The position numbers and the translations under genes are program-made. DNA of 52,058 bases from contig JAJDBR010000244.1 in assembly GCA_029261275.1 (NCBI GenBank), positions 1 to 52,058 of the forward strand, given 5' to 3'. Numbering within the stretch: the stretch's first letter is position 1; every line of letters begins with the position of its first letter. The notes under the pieces were generated by a model. It was not told the origin of the DNA. It saw only the letters and a list, made by a program, of their open reading frames with translations, and searched no databases. Below are positions 17,504-25,717 of this stretch, one piece after another. This stretch comes from Nitrospirales bacterium (GTDB taxonomy: Bacteria > Nitrospirota > Nitrospiria > Nitrospirales > UBA8639).

Positions 17504-18262
17504 CTAAAGGAGTTTGTGAATAGATTTTGGAATATGAAACTTCCTCTTGGTATAGACAATACCAAGGATATTCCCTTCTCGACGAAGAATCTGTTTTTTT
17601 ACGTTCTGTGTTACGGCGGACCGGGTCGATTCGCCCGCAACCACGAGGACGACCCCATTCACCGATTCACAAAGAGCAAGACTGTCTGCTGAGACACTGG
17701 CTGGGCAAGAATCAATCAGGATGAGCGAAAACTGGCGCCGCAAGGCTTTCCACATATCAGAAGAATGAAAAAAACTTCGCTCGGTAAGAGACCGAAAAAA
17801 TTGAGAAGGCAACGTAGCCAGAAATAAGTTTGATTGTTCAGGATGGGATGTGGTCCCCTCAAGGGATGGCCCATCTTTGAGTATAAAATCTAATAGAGGA
17901 CTCGTTGCAAGCCCAAATGCTTGAGCCTGAGAGGGTTGCTTGAGGTCAGCGTCAATGAGAAGTACGGGCTTGCTAGTTTGCCCTGAAACCATCAAGGCAA
18001 ATTCTCGAATGAGGGTAGAAGTGCCTTCTCCAGCCCTCGAACCAATAAACTGAATCACGTTTTGGTTAGAGTTTGGAAGACTTGTTGTAAGGCTCTGGGC
18101 TAAAGCTCGTAGCTCAGATTCTTCATGAAACTTCTGAATAGATACGGAGCGGTTACTTGATTGGGGAGGCAATGGGGAAGGCGCTGGTTCCTTGTTCAGG
18201 TCTTTGGTGGCTGCCAAGCGTTCTCTCTGAGCTGATTGAAGAGCGTCGTAAAGTTTACTCAT
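17504..18262 (-). CDS. CpsD/BY-kinase-like ParA-type ATPase
   Basis: A cytoplasmic P-loop ATPase of the CpsD/CapB/Wzc-catalytic group that regulates polysaccharide polymerisation and export. It has the Walker A region IGSRAGEGTSTLIREFA (near residue 68), the Walker A' motif VLLIDADLKQPSQAQ and the Walker B ILIDSCPAS. The usual Lys of the GEGKST loop is Thr here, as also seen in some exopolysaccharide-associated members. The C-terminus ends YTKRKFHIPKSIHKLL and lacks the tyrosine cluster of true bacterial tyrosine kinases. No Wzz/CapA-type partner or exporter is adjacent. It may act with the LPS/EPS genes upstream, but an autokinase role is doubtful. Confidence 0.75.
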   Translation of the reverse strand: MSKLYDALQSAQRERLAATKDLNKEPAPSPLPPQSSNRSVSIQKFHEESELRALAQSLTTSLPNSNQNVIQFIGSRAGEGTSTLIREFALMVSGQTSKPVLLIDADLKQPSQAQAFGLATSPLLDFILKDGPSLEGTTSHPEQSNLFLATLPSQFFRSLTERSFFHSSDMWKALRRQFSLILIDSCPASVSADSLALCESVNGVVLVVAGESTRSAVTQNVKKQILRREGNILGIVYTKRKFHIPKSIHKLL

Positions 18263-18611
18263 TGTCGTTCCGTATTGTTTCGATGCTTCGATAGTCCAAT
18301 ATTAAGGACTCCGAAGAATAAAGTCTAGGTTACTGGTTGTTGAATGATATGGCTTGGTCTATTTCCACCTCGTTCTCAATGATGGGAACGTAATGAGGGG
18401 TATGACAAGCAGGGTCGAGAGGATGTGCAGGAAGGCAGGGGAATTGGGGAAATTCCTTGAGAAAAATGGAGCGATCCTCCACTGATTGTGCGGAAATGCC
18501 AAATCGTGTGGATCTATTATATTGTTTGGGGCCTGTGGGAAGGTGTTACAGGGTTGATCCACGGGGCAAGAGGAGAAGGTTTATCACGAAAGCTAGAAAA
18601 GCTGACTTCCG
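18263..18611. other. Intergenic stretch without a convincing gene
   Basis: About 350 bases between the SulP stop and the CpsD-like start, which are both on the minus strand. Frames present here are short, have no ribosome sites and resemble no family. It probably holds the promoter of the CpsD-like gene, but I could not pick out a clear promoter or a terminator. Confidence 0.4.
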
Positions 18612-20318
18612 TCAGGCACTTTTGGGACCGATGTCCCGGCCAAGGAATTGTTCGCCGATGTAATCGATACCTTCGTCTAAAGCCGCTTCAAAACTTTCCG
18701 CAAAATTCTGTTCCCCGATATTGGATATCACACTTAATTCACTCAGGGTGCGACGGACGGCTGGGTTCATCCCTTTAATGAGGACTTTGGTTCCATTCTT
18801 TTGAGCATTATGCGCCATGTCCTCAAGTGCAAAAGCTCCGGACAGATCGACCATGGGAACATGAATGAGCGAAATAATGAGAACCTGATAATCTGTGAGC
18901 TTATCGACTTGACGGTAAAGTGTGTCGGCAATACCAAAAAACATGGGGCCATTTGGTTCAAGGACCGCAATGAGCTTTCTCAAATGTTTCGGAACGCGTT
19001 CATGCCCTGGCTTCTGGCTCTCTTCAAGGCCCATCACTTGCGGTTTCCACATTTCGCTCATGTCTCGGACAAACAGAAAGAAGGCAATGGCCAACCCCAC
19101 GCCCACGGCCACCAGTAAGTCTTCCCACACCGTGAGAAGGAACACGGTCCAGAAGGTAATTTTGGCTGGTGTAGGGATGCGATGCAGAATAGGGAAGACA
19201 CGGAAGTCTAGGATGTCGTAGCCAACCTTAAAGAGAATGGCCGCGAGACAGCCCATAGGAATATATGAGGCTAGAGGGGCTAACCCTAAGACGAGGGCGA
19301 GGAGTACGCACCCATGGACGATGGTTGAGAGGATCGTCCGTGCCCCACATTGAATATTGGCAATGCTCCGCATCGTGGCGGTGGCCGTCGTCAGCCCTCC
19401 GATCAAGCCTGCTGCCATATTGGCTAGGCCCTGTCCCCAAATTTCCTGATCGCTGTTATGGCGTTCATCATTGCTCATTTGATCAATGACGACGCAGGTG
19501 AGGAGAGAATCGTAGATGGCCAAGCCGGCCAGGGCGGCGGCTGGGGGGAGCATGTCATAGAGTTGGCTGATTGGTGGGAGGTAGAGATCTGGCAGACCCG
19601 TCGGGACCTCAGGAATATAGTCAATTTCCAGTCCTAAGAGATTGGCCACGATTGTCCCAACGGCAAGCCCTATTAAAGGGGCTGGGAGCCAGATGATTTT
19701 GGTGATCTTGGGCCAAATAAGAATCGTACCCAAGGTGATGAGTGAAATCATGAGTGCGTTAAGATGAGCATTCATGAGAGAGTTAGGAATGGACAGTAAG
19801 GCTTCCCGAACGGATGAGAGAGTGGGAAGGCCTAAAAAGGGGTTTAATTCGATAATGATGACAATGGCACCAATGCCACACATAAACCCGGATATGACGG
19901 AATAGGGGGTGAGATAGATGAATTTCCCGACACCCATGGCCGCCAGGATGAGCATGATCACGCCGCTCAAAAACACACATCCAAAGGCAAAGCTCAGATC
20001 AGGTTGGCCATTGGCCAACATGTGATCGTGCATAACGACGGCGAGCTGAACGGTTTTTGGGCCAGTCGGGCCGCTGACGCCAACGTTTGATCCACCAAAT
20101 AGGCCGCCGACGAACCCTCCGGCAATAGCCCCCCACATACCCGTAATAGCGCCAAGCCCGGATGCCACACCAAAGCCTAAAGCCAATGGAAGGGCAATAA
20201 AGGCGACCGTGATTCCAGCCAAGGTGTCCTGGGCCAGGTTGGTTCCCATGATCCGGATTCTTGGCCATGGGTTCATATCCGAAAGGAACCCTTTAATTTT
20301 TTTTCCAATAAAATCCAT
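18612..20318 (-). CDS. SulP-family anion transporter with C-terminal STAS domain
   Basis: An inner-membrane SulP/SLC26-type anion transporter. The N-terminal two thirds (residues 1 to about 430) hold 11-12 hydrophobic segments, starting with AGITVAFIALPLALGFGVASG and the SulP signature GVSGPTGPKTVQLAVV near residue 80. The C-terminal part (about 455-560) is a cytoplasmic STAS domain with VDLSGAFALEDM. Length (568 residues) is normal. A ribosome site (AGGAAGTC) precedes the ATG. Substrates in this family are sulfate, bicarbonate or dicarboxylates. In an autotroph bicarbonate uptake is attractive, but nothing here fixes the substrate; no carbonic anhydrase or sodium-symporter partner is adjacent. 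A CBS-domain gene lies about 290 bases upstream on the same strand. Confidence 0.9.
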   Translation of the reverse strand: MDFIGKKIKGFLSDMNPWPRIRIMGTNLAQDTLAGITVAFIALPLALGFGVASGLGAITGMWGAIAGGFVGGLFGGSNVGVSGPTGPKTVQLAVVMHDHMLANGQPDLSFAFGCVFLSGVIMLILAAMGVGKFIYLTPYSVISGFMCGIGAIVIIIELNPFLGLPTLSSVREALLSIPNSLMNAHLNALMISLITLGTILIWPKITKIIWLPAPLIGLAVGTIVANLLGLEIDYIPEVPTGLPDLYLPPISQLYDMLPPAAALAGLAIYDSLLTCVVIDQMSNDERHNSDQEIWGQGLANMAAGLIGGLTTATATMRSIANIQCGARTILSTIVHGCVLLALVLGLAPLASYIPMGCLAAILFKVGYDILDFRVFPILHRIPTPAKITFWTVFLLTVWEDLLVAVGVGLAIAFFLFVRDMSEMWKPQVMGLEESQKPGHERVPKHLRKLIAVLEPNGPMFFGIADTLYRQVDKLTDYQVLIISLIHVPMVDLSGAFALEDMAHNAQKNGTKVLIKGMNPAVRRTLSELSVISNIGEQNFAESFEAALDEGIDYIGEQFLGRDIGPKSA

Positions 20319-20568
20319 CGATATTTATGACTTCCTAATTTATAAAGTGGTAGCTAAAAGCAAGGGAGGGAACTAGGAGGGTAGACTCAATTGCTTGAAA
20401 CTCGGGAAAAAATAGAGCAAATCTCGTACCTATTCATTGCCCAAAATTTCTCAAGCAAAGACATAGGAAGAAGTTGATATTATGATGTTTTTTAAAATTG
20501 AGAAAGGCTGATTGTAAGCGAGATTTTGTTTTTAAATGAAACCGCTCTTGAAGGAATGTGCTAAAACG

Positions 20569-20582
20569 CACATATTAATGTG
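20569..20582. promoter_or_regulatory. Small palindrome upstream of SulP gene
   Basis: CACAT-ATTA-ATGTG, a 5-bp perfect inverted repeat with a 4-base spacer, in the A/T-rich region between the CBS-domain gene and the SulP gene. It could be an operator for a dimeric regulator. It is short enough to arise by chance. Confidence 0.25.
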
Positions 20583-20606
20583 ACAGGCGAAGTTTTGAAT
20601 TGGAAG

Positions 20607-21023
20607 TTAACCCTCGAAAAAATCAGAAAAATATCGGATGAGATCGCTGATCGTGACAATTCCCACAATGTTTCCTGCTTCTTTCACTACCAGATGACGA
20701 ACCCCATTGGCTTTCATCATGGCCTGTGCCTCACGAACAGGCTGATCACTCTCGATAAGAAGCATCTCTGATCTCATAATGGCTCTCACCGTAGTGGTTT
20801 CCATATTGAGGCCTTTTGCCACGCCTTCCCTCGTCAGCCGTTTATCGGAAACAATCCCAACGTAATCGTCTCCATCGGTCACAAGTAAGGCACTCACCCC
20901 TTGGTCAATAAACGATTGGCTCAGTTCTTTGAGTGAGGCATCCACCGAAATGGTTTTGACATTTCTGGCCATGTACTCGCTAATAGTTGGAGGCATTTTC
21001 CCCGCATTGTCTTCTTCAGCCAT
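20607..21023 (-). CDS. Tandem CBS-domain protein
   Basis: A 138-residue cytoplasmic protein made almost wholly of two CBS domains (about residues 12-70 and 78-135), which form a Bateman module that binds adenine nucleotides or similar ligands. Features include ARNVKTISVDASLKEL, GVSALLVTDGDDYVGIVSD and GVRHLVVKEAGNIVGIVTISDL. The ribosome site GGAGAACAGG precedes the ATG. It lies upstream of the SulP transporter on the same strand, so it may sense cell energy state and act on that transporter, but such a link is inference from position only. Confidence 0.85.
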   Translation of the reverse strand: MAEEDNAGKMPPTISEYMARNVKTISVDASLKELSQSFIDQGVSALLVTDGDDYVGIVSDKRLTREGVAKGLNMETTTVRAIMRSEMLLIESDQPVREAQAMMKANGVRHLVVKEAGNIVGIVTISDLIRYFSDFFEG

Positions 21024-21304
21024 GGCCTGTTCTCCTTAGTGGTTAGATGAAATGGATGGAAAGGAGGTCAGCGGCAGGTAGATGTGCCCTTGTTTTCACT
21101 AGTTAGATGGACGCCAAAATTCCCACCAGCAGCGTGGGTTGGGCTCTTGTGGAACAAGATATAACAAATTGGCTTGAAGATTACAAAAGCCGATCGACTA
21201 GTTGTCGAAACTTCACCATGAAAATTTTCGGTTAAGGTCGAGGAAGGATTTGAAGCGAACGAGAAGAGACAGAGCAAGGCCGATTAAAAAATACTGACCT
21301 ACCG

Positions 21305-21634
21305 TTATGGAGAAATTGATTTCCCCATTTGGGTACTGACAAACGCGAGAATCTTTTCGGTATCTTCAACGATACCATCCGTGATGTTGAGACCCAGCGC
21401 TTTATCTTCTTCGTCTAGAGTATCGACCAACCCTCGTTCTTGAAGTAAATTCACGTCCCAAAATACCATTCCATGGCTGACCCGTTGTCCGTTGATGTTA
21501 GCCATCACGTTAATGTTGTCACCATGTTCGGTGGGCGTACTTAAAAAAGACAGTTCGACGCTGTCTTGTTTGGCTAGTTGGATAAACTCCATGAACGTCT
21601 TAATTCTTTCTAAACTATTCAGATCCATTTCCAT
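21305..21634 (-). CDS. Small soluble protein of unknown function
   Basis: A 109-residue acidic protein, starting MEMDLNSLERIKTFMEF. It appears to contain a beta-rich middle (VELSFLSTP, INVMANINGQRV) between helical ends. The family is not recognised. It is the first of a run of small minus-strand genes with the 76-residue and DsbA-like proteins, with gaps under 100 bases, and may share their transcript. The ATG at 21634 has no strong ribosome site; the second ATG (21628) is equally possible. Confidence 0.55.
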   Translation of the reverse strand: MEMDLNSLERIKTFMEFIQLAKQDSVELSFLSTPTEHGDNINVMANINGQRVSHGMVFWDVNLLQERGLVDTLDEEDKALGLNITDGIVEDTEKILAFVSTQMGKSISP

Positions 21635-21710
21635 AAAAAGATGGCTTTCTCATGTTGAGGAAGGACATGCCCTCTTCAGGAAAAACAAAAGGAAAATAGC
21701 GAATGCCCGG

Positions 21711-21926
21711 CTATGCGGTTCCCTGATGTCCAGAAATTGAAGGATTCTTTTGATTCTTCTTCTGGGCGCGCTCGGCGATGTTTTCCATCAGCCCGGCGAA
21801 TTTTTTGTATTGCGGATGGTCAGGAGACAATGGATTGCCATCTTCGTCGCACATGAGCTCTTGCATGCCTTCTAAAATTTCGCTCATTTCTGGGAAAAAT
21901 TCACCATCTGATTTTTTACGTCCCAT
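21711..21926 (-). CDS. Small charged protein of unknown function
   Basis: A protein of 71 residues from the preferred ATG (MGRKKSDGEFFPEM); a start five codons upstream is possible, but the shorter form has the GGAGAGCCCC-type ribosome site closer. It is highly charged, likely helical, with no membrane segment, and reads LSPDHPQYKKFAGLMENIAE. The family is not recognised. It ends 77 bases before the 109-residue protein's start and begins 48 bases after the DsbA-like gene on the same strand. Confidence 0.5.
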   Translation of the reverse strand: MGRKKSDGEFFPEMSEILEGMQELMCDEDGNPLSPDHPQYKKFAGLMENIAERAQKKNQKNPSISGHQGTA

Positions 21927-21973
21927 GGGGCTCTCCTTCATGTATGAAATAGCTAATATTTGAATAATGCTCG

Positions 21974-22609
21974 CTACGATTTCTTGTCTTCGTCTAAAAT
22001 GCTTTGGATCACCATCTTGAGATTATCGAAGTTGAGGTTTTTGATTCGAATGTTCCCATCCAGGACCACGGTGGGGGTATGGGTGACTTTGATGCGTTCT
22101 CCCCATGCTTTTCCTTTGCCTAACGTTTGAAACGGTTTTCCACTGGCCAAGCCTGCTTCAAATTCTGTCCTGTCCAGTCCCACCTCTTTGAGCACCAACG
22201 TACGCATAGTCTTATCAAAGATTTGAATGTCTTTCTCATGAATGGATTGAAAGAGGGTTTCTTTCATCTTTTGGCCTTTACCCATGGCCACGGCCTGATT
22301 GTACATTTCAAAAGCTGTGGGTAATTTTCCAGGCATCACAGGAAATCCGATCATGCGGGACTCAAATTTTTCGCCGAATTCGTTTTGGAGTTTGGTCACC
22401 ACCACGCGCTCAAACATATGGCAATGCGGGCAATAGAAATCAGCGAATTCAAGTAAGATCACCTTCCCTGATTCATGGAGGGAGGGTTCTCCTTCCATCA
22501 TCTCGAATTCGCCTTGAAGGGCACTGAAGGCGGCATTGGACCAACTCAAAAAGCTAAACAGGAGGGCAAGGCTTAGCATAAGTTTTAAAGGGGTATTGTG
22601 TGCTTTCAT
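21974..22609 (-). CDS. DsbA-like periplasmic thiol:disulfide oxidoreductase
   Basis: A secreted thioredoxin-fold protein of the DsbA family that would form or shuffle disulfides in periplasmic proteins. Residues 1-30 are a signal peptide with hydrophobic core LMLSLALLFSFLSW and likely cleavage after SNAAFSA. The active site is FADFYCPHCHMF, with Cys60 and Cys63, the classic C-P-H-C of DsbA. The cis-proline loop appears as THTPTVVLDG near residue 177. The ribosome site AAAGGATC precedes the ATG. No DsbB is adjacent. The upstream gene for an unknown protein ends 18 bases before it and is probably cotranscribed. Confidence 0.88.
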   Translation of the reverse strand: MKAHNTPLKLMLSLALLFSFLSWSNAAFSALQGEFEMMEGEPSLHESGKVILLEFADFYCPHCHMFERVVVTKLQNEFGEKFESRMIGFPVMPGKLPTAFEMYNQAVAMGKGQKMKETLFQSIHEKDIQIFDKTMRTLVLKEVGLDRTEFEAGLASGKPFQTLGKGKAWGERIKVTHTPTVVLDGNIRIKNLNFDNLKMVIQSILDEDKKS

Positions 22610-22627
22610 GCTGATCCTTTCAGGAAA

Positions 22628-23101
22628 TTAGGAATCTCGTGGCCCTTTTGCCTCATGGGCCTGATGATCGGAAGTGGCCAATTCCGGTTTCTTTTCAATA
22701 TCAATACTAACACCAGTTTTAGCTAGTAATACTAAAGCCGAGGGATGGTCCTTCAGTACGGCAACATACGATGCGGTAATTTTTCCAACATCCTGTTCAA
22801 GGTCCAGTCTATATAATGCACTCAGCTCAGCGACCACTTTGAGCCCAGCCCAGTTTGCCGCAGCTTCGTTGAGAGTTTTTGCTTCTGCTACGCCTCGTAA
22901 AAAGCCTGTCTCCACATATTTGTAATAATCGTCATATGGGTACGTTCTATCGCTGAACACATCAAACATCTCTTCTATTTCGTCCTTTATTTGCTTTTGT
23001 ACGCCTTCCTCCTGAGACCAGGGAACGGCAGCCCCATCACTGAAGCCCTTCAACCGTATTGGATCGCCGATTGTAAATGTGAAGGTGCCGTTCGTATCCA
23101 T
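22628..23101 (-). CDS. Protein of unknown function
   Basis: An acidic protein of about 157 residues from the ATG at 23101; a TTG at 23122 would add seven residues. It has no signal peptide by eye and no membrane segment. The middle, DVFSDRTYPYDDYYKYVETG, is rich in Tyr and Asp, followed by a helical part with LNEAAANWAGLKVVAELSAL. The family is not recognised. It is the first gene of a likely minus-strand operon with the DsbA-like gene 18 bases downstream. Confidence 0.55.
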   Translation of the reverse strand: MDTNGTFTFTIGDPIRLKGFSDGAAVPWSQEEGVQKQIKDEIEEMFDVFSDRTYPYDDYYKYVETGFLRGVAEAKTLNEAAANWAGLKVVAELSALYRLDLEQDVGKITASYVAVLKDHPSALVLLAKTGVSIDIEKKPELATSDHQAHEAKGPRDS

Positions 23102-23386
23102 GGTGTCTGTAATCTCAAGCAATGAGGGGATTTGGAGCCGTGGTTGAATGATTCAATGGAGTTTATCCTAATTTCGTGGCTAGGAGATTAGCTCTCGAAT
23201 GAATGAAGCTCGATCAGGTAACATCTTCCATGCTCATAGGCTTACATCGCTCCTCATCATATCAGACTAGGCCTAGGCGGCTTCAAGGTAAAATATAATG
23301 AGGCTGGAGATTATGAGACATTTTCTTCTAATTTTATTGGATTTTGAATAATATTGTTGGATTGATGGATGAAAGGAGACGAGTTA

Positions 23387-23707
23387 ATGAAAATCGTACA
23401 GTTAAAGGATTATCAGACCTTTGCCGAAGAAAAAATGAAGAAGCTGAATGTGTTTGAAACCCCTAGATTTTTTTGTGATATCTATTGCTTTGAGCCGAGC
23501 CAATTTCAAAAAGCCCATGCCCATGGAGATCAGGATAAATTGTATTTTGTCTTAGAGGGGCAGGGGACGTTTCAGGTAGGAGCGGAAAGCCAGATTTTAG
23601 AAGAAGGGCAGGGGACCATGGCTCCAGCAGGTGAGGAGCATGGTGTGGTCAATCACACTGAACATCGACTTCGGGTGTTAGTCTTTATGGCACCGAACCC
23701 AACGTGA
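23387..23707 (+). CDS. Small cupin-domain protein
   Basis: A 106-residue single-domain cupin. The metal site is visible: QKAHAHGDQDKLYFVLEGQG gives two His and a Glu, and EEHGVVNHTEHR supplies the last His. Small cupins of this kind bind a metal and act as isomerases, dioxygenases or sensors; the substrate is not evident. The ATG at 23387 has a good ribosome site (AAAGGAGACG); an ATG at 23369 overlaps that site and is less likely. The gene is monocistronic and convergent with nirK. Confidence 0.82.
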   Translation: MKIVQLKDYQTFAEEKMKKLNVFETPRFFCDIYCFEPSQFQKAHAHGDQDKLYFVLEGQGTFQVGAESQILEEGQGTMAPAGEEHGVVNHTEHRLRVLVFMAPNPT

Positions 23708-23748
23708 GGACAGGTTTGATTGGCCTAATCATCGAGAGGAAAAAGATG

Positions 23749-23786
23749 AAGCGGGCGGAGAGGCCTTTTGGCTTTTCCGCCCGCTT
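23749..23786 (-). terminator. Hairpin terminator of nirK
   Basis: An 11-bp perfect stem AAGCGGGCGGA/TCCGCCCGCTT with a 16-base loop that can pair further (GGCC/GGCT). Read on the minus strand it lies 18 bases past the nirK stop and is followed by TCATCTTTTTCC, a T-rich tract. On the plus strand no T tract follows, so it mainly serves nirK. Confidence 0.7.
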
Positions 23787-23803
23787 CGGGTGAACAAGAA
23801 CTC

Positions 23804-24838
23804 TTAAGGCGTGGGATTCATCGCATTGAAGATCGTGGTATTCTCTTCTCCTGCTACCGAAAGAATGCCTATCGCTCCTTTGGCCACCCGGAAAATACTA
23901 TGGTCGACTAACAGATAGGCTCCGGGTACATCGACTTTGAATTCAACAATCGCAGCACCCGCTGAAGGGATAAGTGTCGTTTGTACGTTTTGATTCACGG
24001 TTCCGCCAATGGCTCCTTCAACATAGACTTTGTCAAAAATTTCCCCGATGATGTGAAAGGACGATGTGCCGTTTGGGCCAATGTTGCCCACAAAGAGTCT
24101 GACTGTTTCTCCAGCTTTAGCCTGAAGTTCTTCTCCCATTAATGCCCCGGCTTTGCCGTTAAACACCACATGGTCTGGATGTTCCCCCAAGCCTTTTTCC
24201 ATGGATAATTCCATGACCCCCTTGTCTTTGCTGGGCATCGTGTAGAATTCGCTCTCTAATATGGCATATTCATGATCAACAGCTGGTAACCCTTCTGTTG
24301 GATCGACAAGAACCAATCCATACATGCCATTGGCGATGTGGGCGGGGATGTTCGGCACAGGTGAGGCACAGTGGTAGATGAACAAGCCAGGAGTTAACGC
24401 CTGGAAGGAAAAGACTCCTTCCTGTCCAGGGGCCGTTAAATTTGCTCCGGCACCTCCGCCAGGCCCATTCACGGCATGCAAATCCATATTGTGTGGGAAC
24501 GTATTCTCTGCATGATTTTTCAGATGAAGTTCAACGGTATCCCCGACGCGTACGCGAATCATGGGGCCGGGCACAGTCCCGTTAAAACTCCAAAATTTAT
24601 ATTGCACGTCATCGGCTAAGGTTCCCACATATTCTTTGGCCTCAACATTTACAACGACCTTGGCGGGCTGTTTCCTGGTAATGGGGGCAGGGACTTCTGG
24701 CAGGGTGGTGAGTGTGGCTTGAACCGTTGGCATGTCTGTGGCCCATATCGTGGGGGTAAGGCCCAGAAGAGCAACAGCTATGAACAAGCTTGTGACGGTC
24801 ATTTGATTTGTTCTCATCAATACAATATTCGTGATCAT
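23804..24838 (-). CDS. nirK: Copper-containing nitrite reductase (NO-forming)
   Basis: NirK reduces nitrite to nitric oxide in the periplasm with electrons from a small carrier; nitrite-oxidising Nitrospira commonly carry one. From the ATG at 24838 (ribosome site GGAGAAGGAGAG) the 344-residue protein has a signal peptide (cleavage near TIWA) and two cupredoxin domains. Copper ligands are all present: type 1 His116, Cys157, His167, Met172; type 2 His121, His156 and His313. Catalytic Asp119 and His262 match the second-sphere pair of the family. The Cys-to-His spacing of the type 1 site is one residue longer than in Alcaligenes NirK. A longer start at 24907 adds only basic residues. The promoter region carries an FNR-like box. 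Confidence 0.94.
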   Translation of the reverse strand: MITNIVLMRTNQMTVTSLFIAVALLGLTPTIWATDMPTVQATLTTLPEVPAPITRKQPAKVVVNVEAKEYVGTLADDVQYKFWSFNGTVPGPMIRVRVGDTVELHLKNHAENTFPHNMDLHAVNGPGGGAGANLTAPGQEGVFSFQALTPGLFIYHCASPVPNIPAHIANGMYGLVLVDPTEGLPAVDHEYAILESEFYTMPSKDKGVMELSMEKGLGEHPDHVVFNGKAGALMGEELQAKAGETVRLFVGNIGPNGTSSFHIIGEIFDKVYVEGAIGGTVNQNVQTTLIPSAGAAIVEFKVDVPGAYLLVDHSIFRVAKGAIGILSVAGEENTTIFNAMNPTP

Positions 24839-24929
24839 GAATTGTACTCTCCTTCTCCGTTCTGTCTGCTGTGATAAAATTTTACGTGCCTTGTTAGGAG
24901 TTATCATAGAGATATGTTCCTAAGAAACA

Positions 24930-24943
24930 ATGACATAGATCAT
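24930..24943. promoter_or_regulatory. FNR/DNR-like box upstream of nirK
   Basis: ATGAC-ATAG-ATCAT lies about 92-105 bases upstream of the nirK ATG, in the 174 bases separating it from the Crp/Fnr gene. It matches the FNR consensus TTGAT-N4-ATCAA at three to four positions in each half. Centred at -41.5 it would put transcription start about 57 bases before nirK. Confidence 0.5.
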
Positions 24944-25012
24944 TAAAATGAGAGAAATGAGGATATTGCTGCCTGAAAACGGAGGGAAAGTGGGGGTTTG
25001 AACGAAGCGCCT

Positions 25013-25708
25013 CTATGGTAACGCGTGAGGCGCCATTTCTTGGAGGTGTGGGAGATTGAGAATCAGGAGCTGTTTTCCATGCCCAGCAATAATTTGAATT
25101 TTTTTGAATCGGCTGAGAATGCGGCTCGTGGTTTCTTTGGTCAGTCCAGCCATATCGGCCAGGTCTTGATGGGTGAGGCGAACGGAAATGCGAAGGCCTT
25201 TGTCTTCTTGAATGCCGGAACGCTCAGCGAGGTTCACCAGGAGGGCCGCGACGCGTTGTTCGGCTCGGTCTAAGGCAAAACCTTTGGCATTATCCTGTGA
25301 TTCTCGAAGCCTTTGACTTAAATAATTGATAATGCTGACGGCGGCCTCAGGATTTCGTTGGATAATGTCTAACATGGCTGTGCGGTGAATTTTGAGAACA
25401 GTCCCGTCACCCATCGATTGAGCGCAGCCGGGATGGGAGTCTCCAGAAAATGCTGAAGCTTCACAACAGAAGAGATCGCCCGGCATGAGGACCTTGAGCG
25501 TCACCTCGCGTCCTTCAGGATTGGATTTGACGCATTTCACATTGCCGTGTTGGACAATATGAAACCAGTCAGCCGGATCTCCTTCTCGAAAGATGAATTG
25601 CCCCTTTTGGATAGGGACTTCTACTGCGTGTTTGGCTAATTCCTGTCTGTCCTTTTCAGAAAGGCAGGCAAAAAGTGGCAGAGAGTCAATGCTGGATTGC
25701 GAAGCCAT
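25013..25708 (-). CDS. Crp/Fnr-family transcriptional regulator
   Basis: A 231-residue regulator: cyclic-nucleotide-binding-like effector domain (about residues 8-125), dimer helix (about 118-155) and C-terminal winged helix-turn-helix (about 175-222). The recognition helix reads TKETTSRILSRFKK; Glu192, Ser195 and Arg196 are spaced like Glu209, Ser212 and Arg213 of FNR, predicting an FNR-like site. The N-terminal iron-sulfur cysteine cluster of FNR is absent; cysteines are at 15, 59, 81, 82 and 95. A signal such as NO (as in DNR/NnrR), redox or a nucleotide is possible. The gene starts 9 bases after the transketolase stop, so it is probably cotranscribed with it, and lies just upstream of nirK. 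Confidence 0.9.
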   Translation of the reverse strand: MASQSSIDSLPLFACLSEKDRQELAKHAVEVPIQKGQFIFREGDPADWFHIVQHGNVKCVKSNPEGREVTLKVLMPGDLFCCEASAFSGDSHPGCAQSMGDGTVLKIHRTAMLDIIQRNPEAAVSIINYLSQRLRESQDNAKGFALDRAEQRVAALLVNLAERSGIQEDKGLRISVRLTHQDLADMAGLTKETTSRILSRFKKIQIIAGHGKQLLILNLPHLQEMAPHALP

Positions 25709-25717
25709 TGTCTGTCA

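Noticed and set aside
23749-23786. Hairpin as terminator of the cupin gene on the plus strand
   Set aside because: No T tract follows on the plus strand, whereas one follows on the minus strand, so it was assigned to nirK.
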